DNA of 64,000 nt. Source: Candidatus Moanabacter tarae. Lineage in GTDB: Bacteria; Verrucomicrobiota; Verrucomicrobiia; Opitutales; UBA2987. Numbering within the stretch: the first letter of the stretch is position 1; every line of letters begins with the position of its first letter. Where the stretch lies: the NCBI GenBank assembly GCA_003226295.1, contig CP029803.1, positions 2,299,001 through 2,363,000 on the forward strand. Reading direction: 5' to 3'. The position numbers were made by a program, and so were the translations under genes. Shown here piece by piece: positions 10,207-19,983 of this stretch. The notes below the pieces were generated by a model. The model did no database searches and had not been told where the DNA came from. It saw nothing but the letters and a program-made list of their open reading frames with translations.

Positions 10207-10642
10207 TTCGCTATTATGGAATCTGGATGAGGCGATTCATTCAACTATTTATCTTGAAGGTGACGGATAGGCTATACGCGAAGACAAAGAAGATGTGTTC
10301 CTGGATACCAAGACGGATGGAGAAACAGTGAGTTACTTTATCAGATTACTGCGGAGTAGGGATGGTTGCATTCATTGGCCTAACAGCAAACGGTGCTGTT
10401 TAATTCGACGAATGATAGGTGAGTACCGTTTGTCAATATTCGTGGCCAATGAGAGCTAGGGATCGGGGTTTAGCCCTAGGCCCATTGCTGAGTTTTGATT
10501 AAGACCCTAGGTGCAATGGTGTTCTCAGATGTAGACGCAGGATCCTAAGGCGATGGCGGCTTAGGCAAGTATTGTGCCCAACGCTAGAACAATGCTGTTC
10601 CCCTGAGGAAAAGGGAAATGTGCCCAGCCAGGACGACCTCCT
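10207..10642. other. intergenic region, no gene recognised
   Basis: About 436 bp separate the MTH1187-type gene from the 3' end of the TorF-like gene. A plus-strand frame is open from about 10270 to 10459 but has no plausible start codon with a ribosome binding site, and its translation was not recognised. No strong hairpin or promoter was seen. It should contain the promoter for the minus-strand run beginning at 10206. Confidence 0.4.
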
Positions 10643-11386
10643 TTAGAATCCAACCGAAAAGACCATTCCCCACCACATATTGGAGGTACGACCGCTGGTG
10701 AGCGCATCGTCAATACCGGAAGCTCGCACACCAATACCAGCAGAACCATAATCATTAAAAGAGTAATTGATATCGACTGAGCCCCCATAGTAGAGCCCAT
10801 TATCCCCTCCTTTTGGACTGACGTAGCCTATGTAAATAGCTGGGTCAAGGGTCAAGGGTGAAGCAGGGCTGCCATCCAAAGGGATGCTCCAGCCTTTAGC
10901 AATTTCCAATGTAAAAGTATCGAGATCGAAATCATAATAGAAGGTTGCATCCGGAGCCCAAGAACTTCCAGTTGAAACCCCTAAGTAGAGTTCGCGTGTT
11001 TGAGTGTCTGTTGCAGGCTCCTCCGGAAACCAGTAATAGGTAAGGCCAAAATCAAGACTTAAATTGTCGCTAACGTCGAAAGCAACACCGCCATAGAAAT
11101 CCACCTCATTGAGAAACATCGCCTTAGGATCAACGATAGGCTGATTTACCCAAGTTCCGAAATAGAATTCACCATAGGCGATATCAACGGCTGGCTGGAA
11201 TGAGTGGTCAGCAAATTGAACTCCACGGAAGACATACTCAGACTCATAGCCGAAGGTGGTGCTGATTGACCAATCCTTCGCTGCCTCCGTACTAGAAACG
11301 GTTGCTGAAAGAATGAGAAAGCACAAAGTGGCAAATGTATGGAAAGATTTAAGCTTCATCGTTTTCATATGCTTGTTGGTTATCAT
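10643..11386 (-). CDS. TorF-like outer-membrane beta-barrel protein (CHP02001 family)
   Basis: Predicted outer-membrane barrel of the TorF/CHP02001 family. A signal peptide is visible (hydrophobic TFATLCFLILSATVSSTEA, cleavage likely just after). The mature start KDWSISTTFGYESEYVFRGV is diagnostic, with the short repeated amphipathic strands of a small barrel and a C-terminal aromatic residue (SVGF). I chose the ATG at 11386 because CAGGAAC lies just upstream; the frame extends to 11416 without such a site. Members often sit beside nitrogen-assimilation genes. Here it lies downstream of, and on the same strand as, the glutamate synthase-type operon, but with a gap of about 390 bp, so co-transcription is uncertain. 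The transported solute is unknown. Confidence 0.82.
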   Translation of the reverse strand: MITNKHMKTMKLKSFHTFATLCFLILSATVSSTEAAKDWSISTTFGYESEYVFRGVQFADHSFQPAVDIAYGEFYFGTWVNQPIVDPKAMFLNEVDFYGGVAFDVSDNLSLDFGLTYYWFPEEPATDTQTRELYLGVSTGSSWAPDATFYYDFDLDTFTLEIAKGWSIPLDGSPASPLTLDPAIYIGYVSPKGGDNGLYYGGSVDINYSFNDYGSAGIGVRASGIDDALTSGRTSNMWWGMVFSVGF

Positions 11387-11778
11387 TCGGTTCCTGCGAA
11401 TCACGACCTCTTTCAAGCCAGAATCGGGCCAATCTCTAAAAAGAGATTGTAGAATTGTAGAAATGGCCGAATTTCTACTTATTTTAGTTCCTAATCGTAG
11501 ATCTGGATTTCGTGTGGGTGAGCAATTTTGGCCAGTTGCACATCCTGCAAACTATTGTGACATAAAAGGGGTAATGAGGGTTCCGGATAGGCCAATGAGA
11601 CCCCCCAGAATCACTTAGCAGCAAATGTCACCCGCCAGGACATCGCTAAATTCCTGCCAATTATGGCGGAGAGCACGCTCAAAACCAGAGATGACATACC
11701 TATTAGAAGAGGCACATTGAGTATTAATGGATCTGAAATACAAGCCGATCCTCCGGTCCTAAGTACTGAGGCCAGTGG
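11387..11778. other. intergenic region between the glutamate synthase operon and the TorF-like gene
   Basis: About 390 bp with no recognised gene. A plus-strand frame from 11663 runs into the end of the neighbouring minus-strand gene and looks like a shadow. The stretch should carry the promoter of the TorF-like gene and the 3' end of the glutamate synthase transcript; I see no clear terminator hairpin. Confidence 0.4.
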
Positions 11779-14328
11779 TTACGGGCCCTTAGCCGGACAG
11801 GCTCCTAGCCCTACTAGCGGAATCCCAGTCGACTCCGCCGTCGTTAGAGTGATAGAACGAAGATCCTCAGGTTCCAGGTTATGCAAATTAGTTTTACCGG
11901 TACAGCGGGCCATCATAGAAGCCTCACCGGTGCTAGCATCAAGAATGCATTGAACTGCCTTAGTCCTCTCCTCACGGCTTCGGTCAGTAGTGAATTCCAC
12001 CCCGTTCTCTCTTGTAATTTGACCTCCGAGGGCGAGTGCCACTGAGAGCTCAAATACGACTGCGGTGGCCCCGAGAGCAATCAACTTTGCTGCGTCGGTG
12101 CCTGACCGTACTCCCCCAAAATAGACCAGATCGATAGCTTCTTCGCTGTTGAGCTTGCGCAGTATTCGAATAGCATCGCGAAGGATCTCCAGATGCGGCG
12201 CCCCGCCTAGTTCTGGCCACCTTTGACCTAGCCCAGGGGCGCCGTCTAATAGCAGCATGTCAAATCCTTTGTCCAGGGCGAATGAGAGCGCATATTCCAG
12301 TGATGCCCTGGATGATACCGCCAGGCCTAGAATCTGGTTGGAATGGAGTCGAATTGGGTCCACGGACTGAAAGGGTTCTTCAACTTTGTGTATCTGTGCC
12401 GCGGCCTGGGCGGAAGGGACGCCGTGTCCGCCTGAGTCCAGAACTTGACACCAAGGTACGGAATTCCCAATCGGTTTTACACCGATGTAACTACATTGGT
12501 TTCTCGCCAGGGCTGAGGCTAGTGCCTCGCGTATTTCCTCAGGCGCATAATCGAAACCTGATACAAGGAAAGGTTGTGTCAGAGGCAATTTACTTGAAAT
12601 TGTGGTTTCTATTGAACAATTTTCACGATAAGGATCAATCACCAGCCGGGAAAGATTAGCCGGAAGGAAAACAAGATCATCAATAGTTGCTTCGCGCCCC
12701 TCTGGGAAAGGGTTGTCTCGCATTTTCAGCCTGCTGTTAATCATCACTTTTTGCTTGAGATGTTCCTCGGAGCCAGCGCGAGCCATGGAAAAAATATCCT
12801 CACGATGTTGGATAGAATAGTCTGACGAACCGGTTTCGGCATCGCATCGGTAACATCGAGCAGCTTCCTTACGTGCCGTTTCCCAATTATAGGTTGACTC
12901 GATCTCAGGAAATTCGACCGGCTTCTTGCCGAGACCGAAGAACTCAGGTTCCTGTTGCGGTAGAACTTCCCACCTAAGGTCTTGAGCTACAGGTACCCGT
13001 CGGGTGCGGTAAGGTGTGCGGTAGGGCAATGGATCGGATCGGTTTTCGAGGAATGCATTGATATAGTATGCTGCTTTCTGGCCGTGATGCATAGCCATGA
13101 CGATGGTAGACCCGCCAAAGGCTCCGTCTCCCGCGGCAAAGACTTTTGGGTCGGAGGTACGCATATTGCTGAAATCAGCACGCACACGATCGGGCAACAT
13201 CATACCCAGTTTATTCAGTTCTGCACACTCCGCTTGTTGTCCTACGGCTGCAATGACCATACCACATCGAATGGTGTGTTCGCTTCCGGAAATCTTGACC
13301 GGGTGTCGTCGACCGTCTTCATCACATTTTCCCAACTTTGTTTTTACACAATGTAGGATGATTTCGTGTCTATTGCGTTCAACTCGGACCTGGAGAGTAT
13401 GGTAGATAAATTCAACACCTTCTTCGATAGCGCCCTCTAACTCAATACGTCGGGCCGGTATTTCCTTGGGGCCCCGCCGGTAGATGACCTTAACATTTTT
13501 GCAGCCAGGTAAGCGTTTAGCTACTCTACAGGCATCCATGGCGACATCACCACCGCCGATTACGATAACCGTCTCAGGAAGATGCGGCCGTTCTCCATCA
13601 TTCACTTTACGGAGAAAGCCTACCCCGTCCACTACCCCAGCAGCTTGCTCTCCAGGAGTTTGCATTTGCTTTCCCCACCAAGCGCCGATTGCGAGTAGTA
13701 CCGCATCATGATTGTGTTTGAGCTCGGTAAGACTGGTATCCTTTCCTAGGCTTCTATTGAGATGTACCTTCAAGCCCGGGCAACGTGTCGTTAAACGGTC
13801 GATGTCTTCCTTAATGACATCGGGAGGACAGCGGAATGCGGGAATACCCCAGACCATTAGGCCGCCCAAGCGATCAGTCATTTCATAAACATGTACCTCG
13901 TAGCCCATCTCGCAGAGATCGTGGGCGGCTGTCAGCCCGGTAGGACCGCCACCGACAATTCCGATTGTTTTTTTTCTGGTCACCGGAATTGAAGGTGGAT
14001 CGTAATTGTGTCCCACCTTGTCCATCACGAAACGCTTAAGATTACGAATCATGATAGGACCGTCACTTGCAGTACGTCGACAGGCCGGTTCGCAAGGAGC
14101 GTCGCAAACCCTTCCGCATATGGAACTAAACGGATTAGTAGCGGTGATAGCCTCAAAGGCTTCCTGGAATTTCCCTTCCCAAATATAGGCGAGATAGGAA
14201 GGGGCATCAGTTCCAACAGGGCATGCTACTTGGCAGGGGGCGGGGACGAAATGACGGTCATCTGTATCGTCCTTAAATTCCGGGGGTGCCGGAGGCACAC
14301 TGATCCGATTAATATCGTAGACGCTCAT
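11779..14328 (-). CDS. GltD-type Fe-S/FAD oxidoreductase fused to a glutamate-synthase FMN-domain-like region
   Basis: Residues 1 to about 480 match the glutamate synthase small subunit. They hold an N-terminal Fe-S domain with cysteines at 32, 36, 71, 75, 79 and 83, an FAD site IGIVGGGPTGLTAA (about 122-135), a second dinucleotide site VIVIGGGDVAMDACR and a C-terminal FAD motif VFAAGDGAFGGSTIV. It should take electrons from NAD(P)H. Residues from about 530 to 849 add a second domain resembling the FMN barrel of the large subunit (LLLDGAPGLG, YFGGVRSGTDAAKLIALGA, ending in GKTNLHNLEPEDLRS). This copy lacks the clustered Fe-S cysteines of a working synthase domain, so it may be structural or regulatory. 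Usual GltD is about 450-480 residues. The start overlaps the upstream gene by 4 bp. Confidence 0.85.
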   Translation of the reverse strand: MSVYDINRISVPPAPPEFKDDTDDRHFVPAPCQVACPVGTDAPSYLAYIWEGKFQEAFEAITATNPFSSICGRVCDAPCEPACRRTASDGPIMIRNLKRFVMDKVGHNYDPPSIPVTRKKTIGIVGGGPTGLTAAHDLCEMGYEVHVYEMTDRLGGLMVWGIPAFRCPPDVIKEDIDRLTTRCPGLKVHLNRSLGKDTSLTELKHNHDAVLLAIGAWWGKQMQTPGEQAAGVVDGVGFLRKVNDGERPHLPETVIVIGGGDVAMDACRVAKRLPGCKNVKVIYRRGPKEIPARRIELEGAIEEGVEFIYHTLQVRVERNRHEIILHCVKTKLGKCDEDGRRHPVKISGSEHTIRCGMVIAAVGQQAECAELNKLGMMLPDRVRADFSNMRTSDPKVFAAGDGAFGGSTIVMAMHHGQKAAYYINAFLENRSDPLPYRTPYRTRRVPVAQDLRWEVLPQQEPEFFGLGKKPVEFPEIESTYNWETARKEAARCYRCDAETGSSDYSIQHREDIFSMARAGSEEHLKQKVMINSRLKMRDNPFPEGREATIDDLVFLPANLSRLVIDPYRENCSIETTISSKLPLTQPFLVSGFDYAPEEIREALASALARNQCSYIGVKPIGNSVPWCQVLDSGGHGVPSAQAAAQIHKVEEPFQSVDPIRLHSNQILGLAVSSRASLEYALSFALDKGFDMLLLDGAPGLGQRWPELGGAPHLEILRDAIRILRKLNSEEAIDLVYFGGVRSGTDAAKLIALGATAVVFELSVALALGGQITRENGVEFTTDRSREERTKAVQCILDASTGEASMMARCTGKTNLHNLEPEDLRSITLTTAESTGIPLVGLGACPAKGP

Positions 14329-16286
14329 CCTGCTTTCATTTCAAGCTCACTAGAGACACGATCCCTGTAGCCTGGTTCGTAAGGAAGGCGGGTGATTGTT
14401 GCTGCCTCCGGAGTTAATGCGACCAAATCTTCCCGGCAGAGCTCATGAACACTGGTGTAACCAAGACCCTGGGTGATCGCTGCAATTTGCCAACGAACGC
14501 TCTCCAAGAAACGATGGATATTCTGTGCCTCCACAGAAGGGTTGTAGCGGGTTTCATGTTTGGGGTCCTGGGTGGCGATACCAGTTACGCACTGGCCAAC
14601 ATGACATTGCATGCAAGCGATGCAACCACCGGCTATGATGACCGCAGATCCAAAAGCCACAGCATTAGATCCCAAACACAGTGACTTGACGGCGTCAATC
14701 CCGTCACGCAGTCCGCCCATCAAAACGATTTCTATGTCTTTGCGGCGATCAATTTCATCGAGTGCGTCGAGTGCTTCCATGATGGCTGCGAGGGTCGGGA
14801 TTCCAACATGATCAATGACTTCTGAGCTGCCTGCTCCTGTTGAGCCCTGCATTCCGTCCAGCTCGATGAAGTCGAAACCATCCTTTACTGCGATTTTTAT
14901 GTCGTCGCTGACGCGTCCGGCACCGAGCTTGACGCCTACGGGTAGTTGATATCCAGTGGCCTCGCGAAACTCCTCGACCTTAATAACTAAATCATCAGCT
15001 CCTAAGATATCAGGATGACGCGATGGAGAACGCAGGTCGATTCCTTGGGGAATACCGCGAATGGTAGCAAGTTCCTTGGTAACTTTCTTGGCCATGAGCT
15101 GACCTCCAAGGCCAGGCTTAGCTCCCTGAGAGATGTAGATCTCAAGAGCGTCAGCACGTTTCATATCGTGTATGTTCCAGCCTAAGCGTCCCCCCAAACA
15201 CTGGAAAATAAGCTGCTTAGCAGCGCTCCGCTGGGCGTCGCTCATGCCTCCTTCTCCCGTATTTTCCGCGATATCAGACATAGCCGAGGCCATCGCTACA
15301 GCATGTTTTGTGGAACGGCTTAAGGCACCGTAACTCATTGGTGCGATCATTACGGGCATACTGAGCTGGAGCGGATTAGCCCCATTGATGCCTCCGATTT
15401 CGGTGTACATCTTTACCTTAGAGAGGACGTCAGGATCTGATCCTGCCCGAGACAGGTCTTGTTTAAAAGCCAGGTCTTCCAAATGGGGAAGGGTGCGAGC
15501 ACCGCCGTAGCCACGGATGCGATAGCGCCCAATCTGAGATTTGATCTGAATATCCTCTTGCACCTTATCGTTCCAGTAATCGGAGGTGCCTGAGAAAGTG
15601 GAAAACGGAATGCTTCGCATCTGCTGTTCGCTGGTTTCATAACGTAACTTCTTTCCAGCGTTTATGATTTTCCTGAAAGGTCCTTTAGCCGAAATTCTGT
15701 ACCGGGCTAGAAATTCCATGAGCGAATCTATGTCCTGCCTGGAAGCATCAACAAGCATCGCATCGGATCCGAGCGATTGTATTTCACCGCCAACATAGAT
15801 TTCTCCGCCGGTCATATCTTCACCGACTCGTTCGCCCGAGTCACCTACGATGATGATTCGGCCGCCATACATCATGTAACCAGCCATGAAGTTGGCGTTG
15901 CGGCCGCAACAGAGTGTCCCTGCCTTCATTACTTGCCCGGCGCGCGAGCCAATGTTTCCACGGACTACTATTTCGGCCCCGCGAATTGCTACCCCAGCAA
16001 TGGCGCCGGCATTACCACCTACCACAACCGAACCGCGGTACATGTTGTCAGCTAATCCCCATCCGGCATTATGGGCGATTTCAAAATGAGGTCCGTCAGT
16101 TAGTCCAGCGCAAAAGTAGCCAGCTGATCCTTTGATCCTGACGTTAATTTTCTCGGTTAGGCCGACACCTAAATGATGACGCGCATCTGGGTTTAGAATT
16201 TCAATATCCTCACCGTTACTGCCGTGCTTTCGGATGACTTCGTTGGCCGCCCGGACCGTGGTCTTAGCTAGGTCGATAGAGCCCAT
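14325..16286 (-). CDS. glutamate synthase-type protein with GXGXG domain followed by FMN/Fe-S synthase domain
   Basis: Two large-subunit domains in reverse of the usual GltB order. Residues about 40-200 form the beta-helix GXGXG domain (repeats such as GGNAGAIAGVAIRGAEIVVRG and GRIIIVGDSGERVGEDM). Residues about 270-620 form the FMN/2-oxoglutarate domain: NTGEGGMSDAQR, KPGLGGQLMAKKV, ELDGMQGSTGAGSSEV, MGGLRDGIDAVKSL. A 3Fe-4S-like cysteine set is present in CIACMQCHVGQCVTGIATQ (about 555-575). The separate GXGXG and FMN subunits recall GlxC/GlxD or MgsB/MgsC, here fused. It overlaps the amidotransferase gene by 19 bp and the next gene by 4 bp, so the three products very likely form one complex. 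With a GltD partner, glutamate synthesis is the likeliest activity; another amide or amine acceptor reaction is possible. Confidence 0.87.
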   Translation of the reverse strand: MGSIDLAKTTVRAANEVIRKHGSNGEDIEILNPDARHHLGVGLTEKINVRIKGSAGYFCAGLTDGPHFEIAHNAGWGLADNMYRGSVVVGGNAGAIAGVAIRGAEIVVRGNIGSRAGQVMKAGTLCCGRNANFMAGYMMYGGRIIIVGDSGERVGEDMTGGEIYVGGEIQSLGSDAMLVDASRQDIDSLMEFLARYRISAKGPFRKIINAGKKLRYETSEQQMRSIPFSTFSGTSDYWNDKVQEDIQIKSQIGRYRIRGYGGARTLPHLEDLAFKQDLSRAGSDPDVLSKVKMYTEIGGINGANPLQLSMPVMIAPMSYGALSRSTKHAVAMASAMSDIAENTGEGGMSDAQRSAAKQLIFQCLGGRLGWNIHDMKRADALEIYISQGAKPGLGGQLMAKKVTKELATIRGIPQGIDLRSPSRHPDILGADDLVIKVEEFREATGYQLPVGVKLGAGRVSDDIKIAVKDGFDFIELDGMQGSTGAGSSEVIDHVGIPTLAAIMEALDALDEIDRRKDIEIVLMGGLRDGIDAVKSLCLGSNAVAFGSAVIIAGGCIACMQCHVGQCVTGIATQDPKHETRYNPSVEAQNIHRFLESVRWQIAAITQGLGYTSVHELCREDLVALTPEAATITRLPYEPGYRDRVSSELEMKAG

Positions 16287-17179
16287 GTGTCAAAGCTGCC
16301 GGGCGGCGGCTCTAATGTGTTGAGGGCCTGGCCGGGGAAGAGCCGATTGAGGGAAACTTCTTCGGAAGCGATCGCGATCAAATTCTTGTTCTCGTACATT
16401 ATCATGGGCTTGGCAGCCAATCGATCCTTGGCGTAGCCAATCTCATTCTTGGTCGAAACCAGGAAAGAAAATGTACCATCGAGATCTTCGATAGAGGAAT
16501 TCAGAGCTTCCTTCAGAGGTGTCCCTGTAGTGAGCTTTTCGGCGAGGTAAACAGCGATAAGTTCGCTATCGTTATCCGTGCGAAATTCGTGACCCCTACA
16601 TTCAAGCCGCCGCCTCATCTTCCAATAGTTGGTGATTTGGCCATTATGTACGATTGCAACATCGGCAAAACCAGTTGCCCAAAAAGGGTGGGCTGCCTCA
16701 GGTTTAACATCGGACTCAGTAGCCAAGCGCACATGGCCAAGACCGTGAGTCCCTTTGACACTTCCTACGTTGTAGCGGTTGTCCACGTCTTGTGCACTGC
16801 CTACATCCTTGATAATATCTAGGCTAGTGCCCAGGGAGATCACTTTGGCTGCATGCTCGACGGCGTAGGCAAATGATTGTAGGTCTCCAGAAAAGGTTAC
16901 TGTCACACGGTAGTTATCCCCAATCTTTTCTTCTTGCGCTAGAGCTGCACCATTTTCGCTAAGGGCTTGATGTATACGCTTAATTGCTTCATCCGCTTCA
17001 CGGTCTCGCCCGACGAGAAAACGGAGTTTCAATTCACCTTCATGGTCCTGTTCGTAAAGTGCAAAACCGGTTGAATCCGGACCCCGGTGCTGGCAACCGT
17101 CCAACATGCCGACAAGTGATTTGCCCGTTGGTTGCCTATTTGGGGCTCCCTTATACATGATTCCAGCGATTCCACACAT
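16268..17179 (-). CDS. class II glutamine amidotransferase subunit (GltB/GlxB-type)
   Basis: Stand-alone N-terminal nucleophile amidotransferase releasing ammonia from glutamine. After Met removal the nucleophile is Cys2 (MCGIAGIMY); HRGPDSTGFALYE, GLGHVRLATESDV, VAIVHNGQITNYWKMRR and TDNDSELIAVYL are the expected substrate-site blocks. About 100 residues are inserted between the first two blocks, as in GlxB/MgsA-like proteins of about 300 residues. It is the first gene of the three-gene operon running down to 11779 and probably channels ammonia to the synthase subunit. No separate regulator is visible in the 216 bp upstream. Confidence 0.9.
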   Translation of the reverse strand: MCGIAGIMYKGAPNRQPTGKSLVGMLDGCQHRGPDSTGFALYEQDHEGELKLRFLVGRDREADEAIKRIHQALSENGAALAQEEKIGDNYRVTVTFSGDLQSFAYAVEHAAKVISLGTSLDIIKDVGSAQDVDNRYNVGSVKGTHGLGHVRLATESDVKPEAAHPFWATGFADVAIVHNGQITNYWKMRRRLECRGHEFRTDNDSELIAVYLAEKLTTGTPLKEALNSSIEDLDGTFSFLVSTKNEIGYAKDRLAAKPMIMYENKNLIAIASEEVSLNRLFPGQALNTLEPPPGSFDTWALST

Positions 17180-17395
17180 GGTTTTTTATCTGTTACAAAA
17201 TGTTTGTGTGATATCGACCTGAAGGCCTACAGCCTGATAAGGTGAGACGTTAGTTTGTGTTTGAACCGAGACTACAGGGGGGGGACTGTGCAAAAATTGA
17301 TGTGTGAGGTCAAGCGCCAGAACATTCAGTTTCTGTGGTGTAAGCGGGCTGGAAATAGTACCTAGTTGCTGATGTCCCATCGGGATATTATGGAT

Positions 17396-19564
17396 TCAGA
17401 ATCTGACATTATGTAATCGCAATGCATTGGCGATGACTGAAATAGAACTCAAGCTCATTGCAGCACCGGCAATCATCGGATTTAATAGAGTGTTGGTAAA
17501 GGGATATAGCAACCCAGTTGCGATGGGGATGGCTAGGGCATTGTAGAAAAAAGCCAAGAAAAGATTTTGTCGGATGCTGCGCATTACGGCACGGCTTAGA
17601 GCTAAAGATTTAGCGATACCTTTGAGGTCTCCTTTGACAAGCGTAATTCCAGCACTCTGGATAGCAATATCGGTTCCCGTACCCATCGCGATGCCGACAT
17701 CGGCTTCAGCAAGGGCAGGAGCATCATTGATCCCGTCGCCGGCCATTGCAACGACGCCCCCCATGGAGCGTAGTTGCTTAACGAAGAGATGTTTTTCTTT
17801 TGATGACATATCGGCATGCACGTCGTCGATATCCAGTTGCTGAGCCACATAGTCAGCAGTGTTCTGATTATCGCCGGTGCACATCACAATTCTTAGGCCC
17901 ATTCCATGCAAATCGCGTATCGCGCCAGGGGTCGACTTCTTAACCTGGTCGGTGATTCCAAAAATGCCTGCACTTTTTCCGCCAATACTAACCCAAACAA
18001 CGGAATGGGCACTTGCTTGTAACTCTCTTGCTTTTTCCCAAAGCCTTTCTTCGAGTTTGATCCCATGTCGCAAAAGATAACTAGCTTTCCCAACAAGGAC
18101 CTGGACTCCTTCGATGGTCCCAGTCACTCCTTCGCCGGCACTAGATAGAAAGTTTTCCGGTTCAACTAGAACAACCTTTCTGTCTCTTGCAGCTTTAAAT
18201 ATGGCGCGAGCTAGCGGATGCTCGCTTGCCTTCTCAAGAGATGCGGCGATCTGAAGAACCAAATCCTCCTCGAAGCTGGAAGATACAACACAGTGAGCCA
18301 CTGAGGGCTTCCCTGTTGTCAAGGTTCCCGTCTTGTCTACGACAAGATGGGTAATATTACTTGTGTTCTCAATTGTCTCGGCATTCTTGATGAGTATACC
18401 CATCTGCGCACCACGACCTACCCCCACTGTTATCGACATCGGCGTAGCCAGTCCCAAAGCACAGGGGCAGGCGACAACTAGAACCGCAATAGCATTAACC
18501 AGAGCATAAACCATGGCCGGATCGGGTCCCTCAAGAGCCCAGACTCCAAATGTAATCAGTGAGATAACGACGACCGCTGGAACAAAGAAACCCGCTAAGG
18601 TGTCTACCATTTTCTGGACGGGAGCACGGCTTCTTTGTGCCTCAGCAACCATTTCAACTATCTGAGATAGAAGGGTCTCGTTTCCTATTTTGTCGACCCG
18701 CATGATAAAACTGCCGACTTGATTAACAGTGGCACCAATTACCGGATCGGGAGCTTTTTTCTGCACTGGAGTGGGCTCGCCAGTAATCATCGATTCATCG
18801 ATTCTGCTCAACCCATTGACGATGGTTCCGTCGACGGGTATTTTCTCTCCCGGACGGACACGTAAGAGATCGCCTGTCTTAATATCCTCAATTGAAACCT
18901 CCTCTTCCAGCCTACCTCGGACTCTGTGTGCTATTTGTGCAGGCAAAGCGAGAAGCATTTTCAAAGCCCGTCCGGTGCGGCTTCGTGCTTTGGCCTCGAG
19001 GAGTTGACCCAGCAGTACAAAGCTCGTAATTATTGCAGCTGTTTCAAAATAGAGTCCTATTTCGCCATTGCGTTTAAAGGGCTCCGGAAAAATCTCAGGA
19101 AACAAAACGGCTACGACGCTAAAGAGATAGGCCGCACCTACCCCCATTGCGATGAGGGTGAACATGTTTAAGCTACGGTTGACGAGCGATATCCAAGCCT
19201 TAACAAAAAATACACCTCCAGCCCAAACCACCACCGGTGTGCTTAGAAACAACTGTCCCCACTGCACAACGACAGGTGAAAACCGCTTTCTTAATTCTAG
19301 ACCTGGAACAAACTCTCCCATTGCGAGAAACAGCACTAGTAAACTGAGTCCCCCGGACGCCCAAAGTTTCCGGTTCAGGGTACGGGTCTCATCCTCCTCG
19401 CAATCCTCTCGAGAAACCGCGCCTATGGGCTCCAGAGCCATACCGCAGCAAGGACAGTCGCTGGGCTTGTCCGATTCCACCTCAGCGCACATGGGACAGA
19501 TGTAACGCAGTGGCGGACTTTGTCGCAGCCTAGTTTGCTCAACAATATAGTCTTTTGGGCTCAC
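17396..19564 (-). CDS. copA: copper-transporting P1B-type ATPase
   Basis: Membrane ATPase exporting Cu(I). The N-terminus carries a short heavy-metal-binding zinc-ribbon-like domain ([26 protein letters not shown], residues about 21-46) rather than the common GMTCxxC domain. Further on are the actuator motif MITGEPTPV, the transmembrane CPC metal site in [12 protein letters not shown] (about 363), the phosphorylated Asp in [11 protein letters not shown] (about 410), SEHPLARAI, and the hinge [20 protein letters not shown] (about 610). [15 protein letters not shown] in the last membrane segment is the Cu(I)-type signature. The 722-residue length fits this subgroup. It appears monocistronic; no CueR or CopY homologue is adjacent. 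Confidence 0.92.
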   Translation of the reverse strand: MSPKDYIVEQTRLRQSPPLRYICPMCAEVESDKPSDCPCCGMALEPIGAVSREDCEEDETRTLNRKLWASGGLSLLVLFLAMGEFVPGLELRKRFSPVVVQWGQLFLSTPVVVWAGGVFFVKAWISLVNRSLNMFTLIAMGVGAAYLFSVVAVLFPEIFPEPFKRNGEIGLYFETAAIITSFVLLGQLLEAKARSRTGRALKMLLALPAQIAHRVRGRLEEEVSIEDIKTGDLLRVRPGEKIPVDGTIVNGLSRIDESMITGEPTPVQKKAPDPVIGATVNQVGSFIMRVDKIGNETLLSQIVEMVAEAQRSRAPVQKMVDTLAGFFVPAVVVISLITFGVWALEGPDPAMVYALVNAIAVLVVACPCALGLATPMSITVGVGRGAQMGILIKNAETIENTSNITHLVVDKTGTLTTGKPSVAHCVVSSSFEEDLVLQIAASLEKASEHPLARAIFKAARDRKVVLVEPENFLSSAGEGVTGTIEGVQVLVGKASYLLRHGIKLEERLWEKARELQASAHSVVWVSIGGKSAGIFGITDQVKKSTPGAIRDLHGMGLRIVMCTGDNQNTADYVAQQLDIDDVHADMSSKEKHLFVKQLRSMGGVVAMAGDGINDAPALAEADVGIAMGTGTDIAIQSAGITLVKGDLKGIAKSLALSRAVMRSIRQNLFLAFFYNALAIPIATGLLYPFTNTLLNPMIAGAAMSLSSISVIANALRLHNVRF

Positions 19565-19983
19565 CAGATCTACCAGAATATCCTGTCATTTCGATGCAGA
19601 TTCCTATTGTGAAATGTCTGCTCCAAATATCTTTCAGAGACCCGAATTCGCCAAGATCTCTGGTCTCAACTTTCAATTTAAGCATAATATCGATTAGTTC
19701 CCCGTAGTGGGTATATGCGAATATGGCTAACACCCAATCCCTCTGTGAAAAATTGGTCAAGAGCGATGCCGAGAGTTCCCGGTGGATTGGATAATTGTCT
19801 TCGGGTTATTGAGCTTCGCCCCCGTCTCGGTCTTGGTTCTCTCGTTCCCTTTGGCAGGGGATGACTCTCTTCTAAGTGAGAGAAAACATTGGGTTGGCTG
19901 TCGGAATTTGGGAACTGGTAGCTTTTCTTAATATCCTTGTGAGTATTAATGAGCCTCGTTGGAAACAGAAAGAACATGCGCAG
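19565..19983. other. intergenic region, no gene recognised
   Basis: About 420 bp between the copper ATPase and tesA, both on the minus strand. Minus-strand frames of 73 and 99 codons overlap here (19539-19760 and 19678-19977), but neither has a recognisable protein family, a convincing start or a good ribosome binding site. The region should contain the copA promoter; no clear metal-regulator dyad was identified by eye. Confidence 0.4.

Noticed and set aside
11663-11953. Plus-strand 96-codon frame overlapping the end of the GltD fusion gene
   Set aside because: More than half is antisense to a conserved domain and the rest has no coding character that I could recognise.
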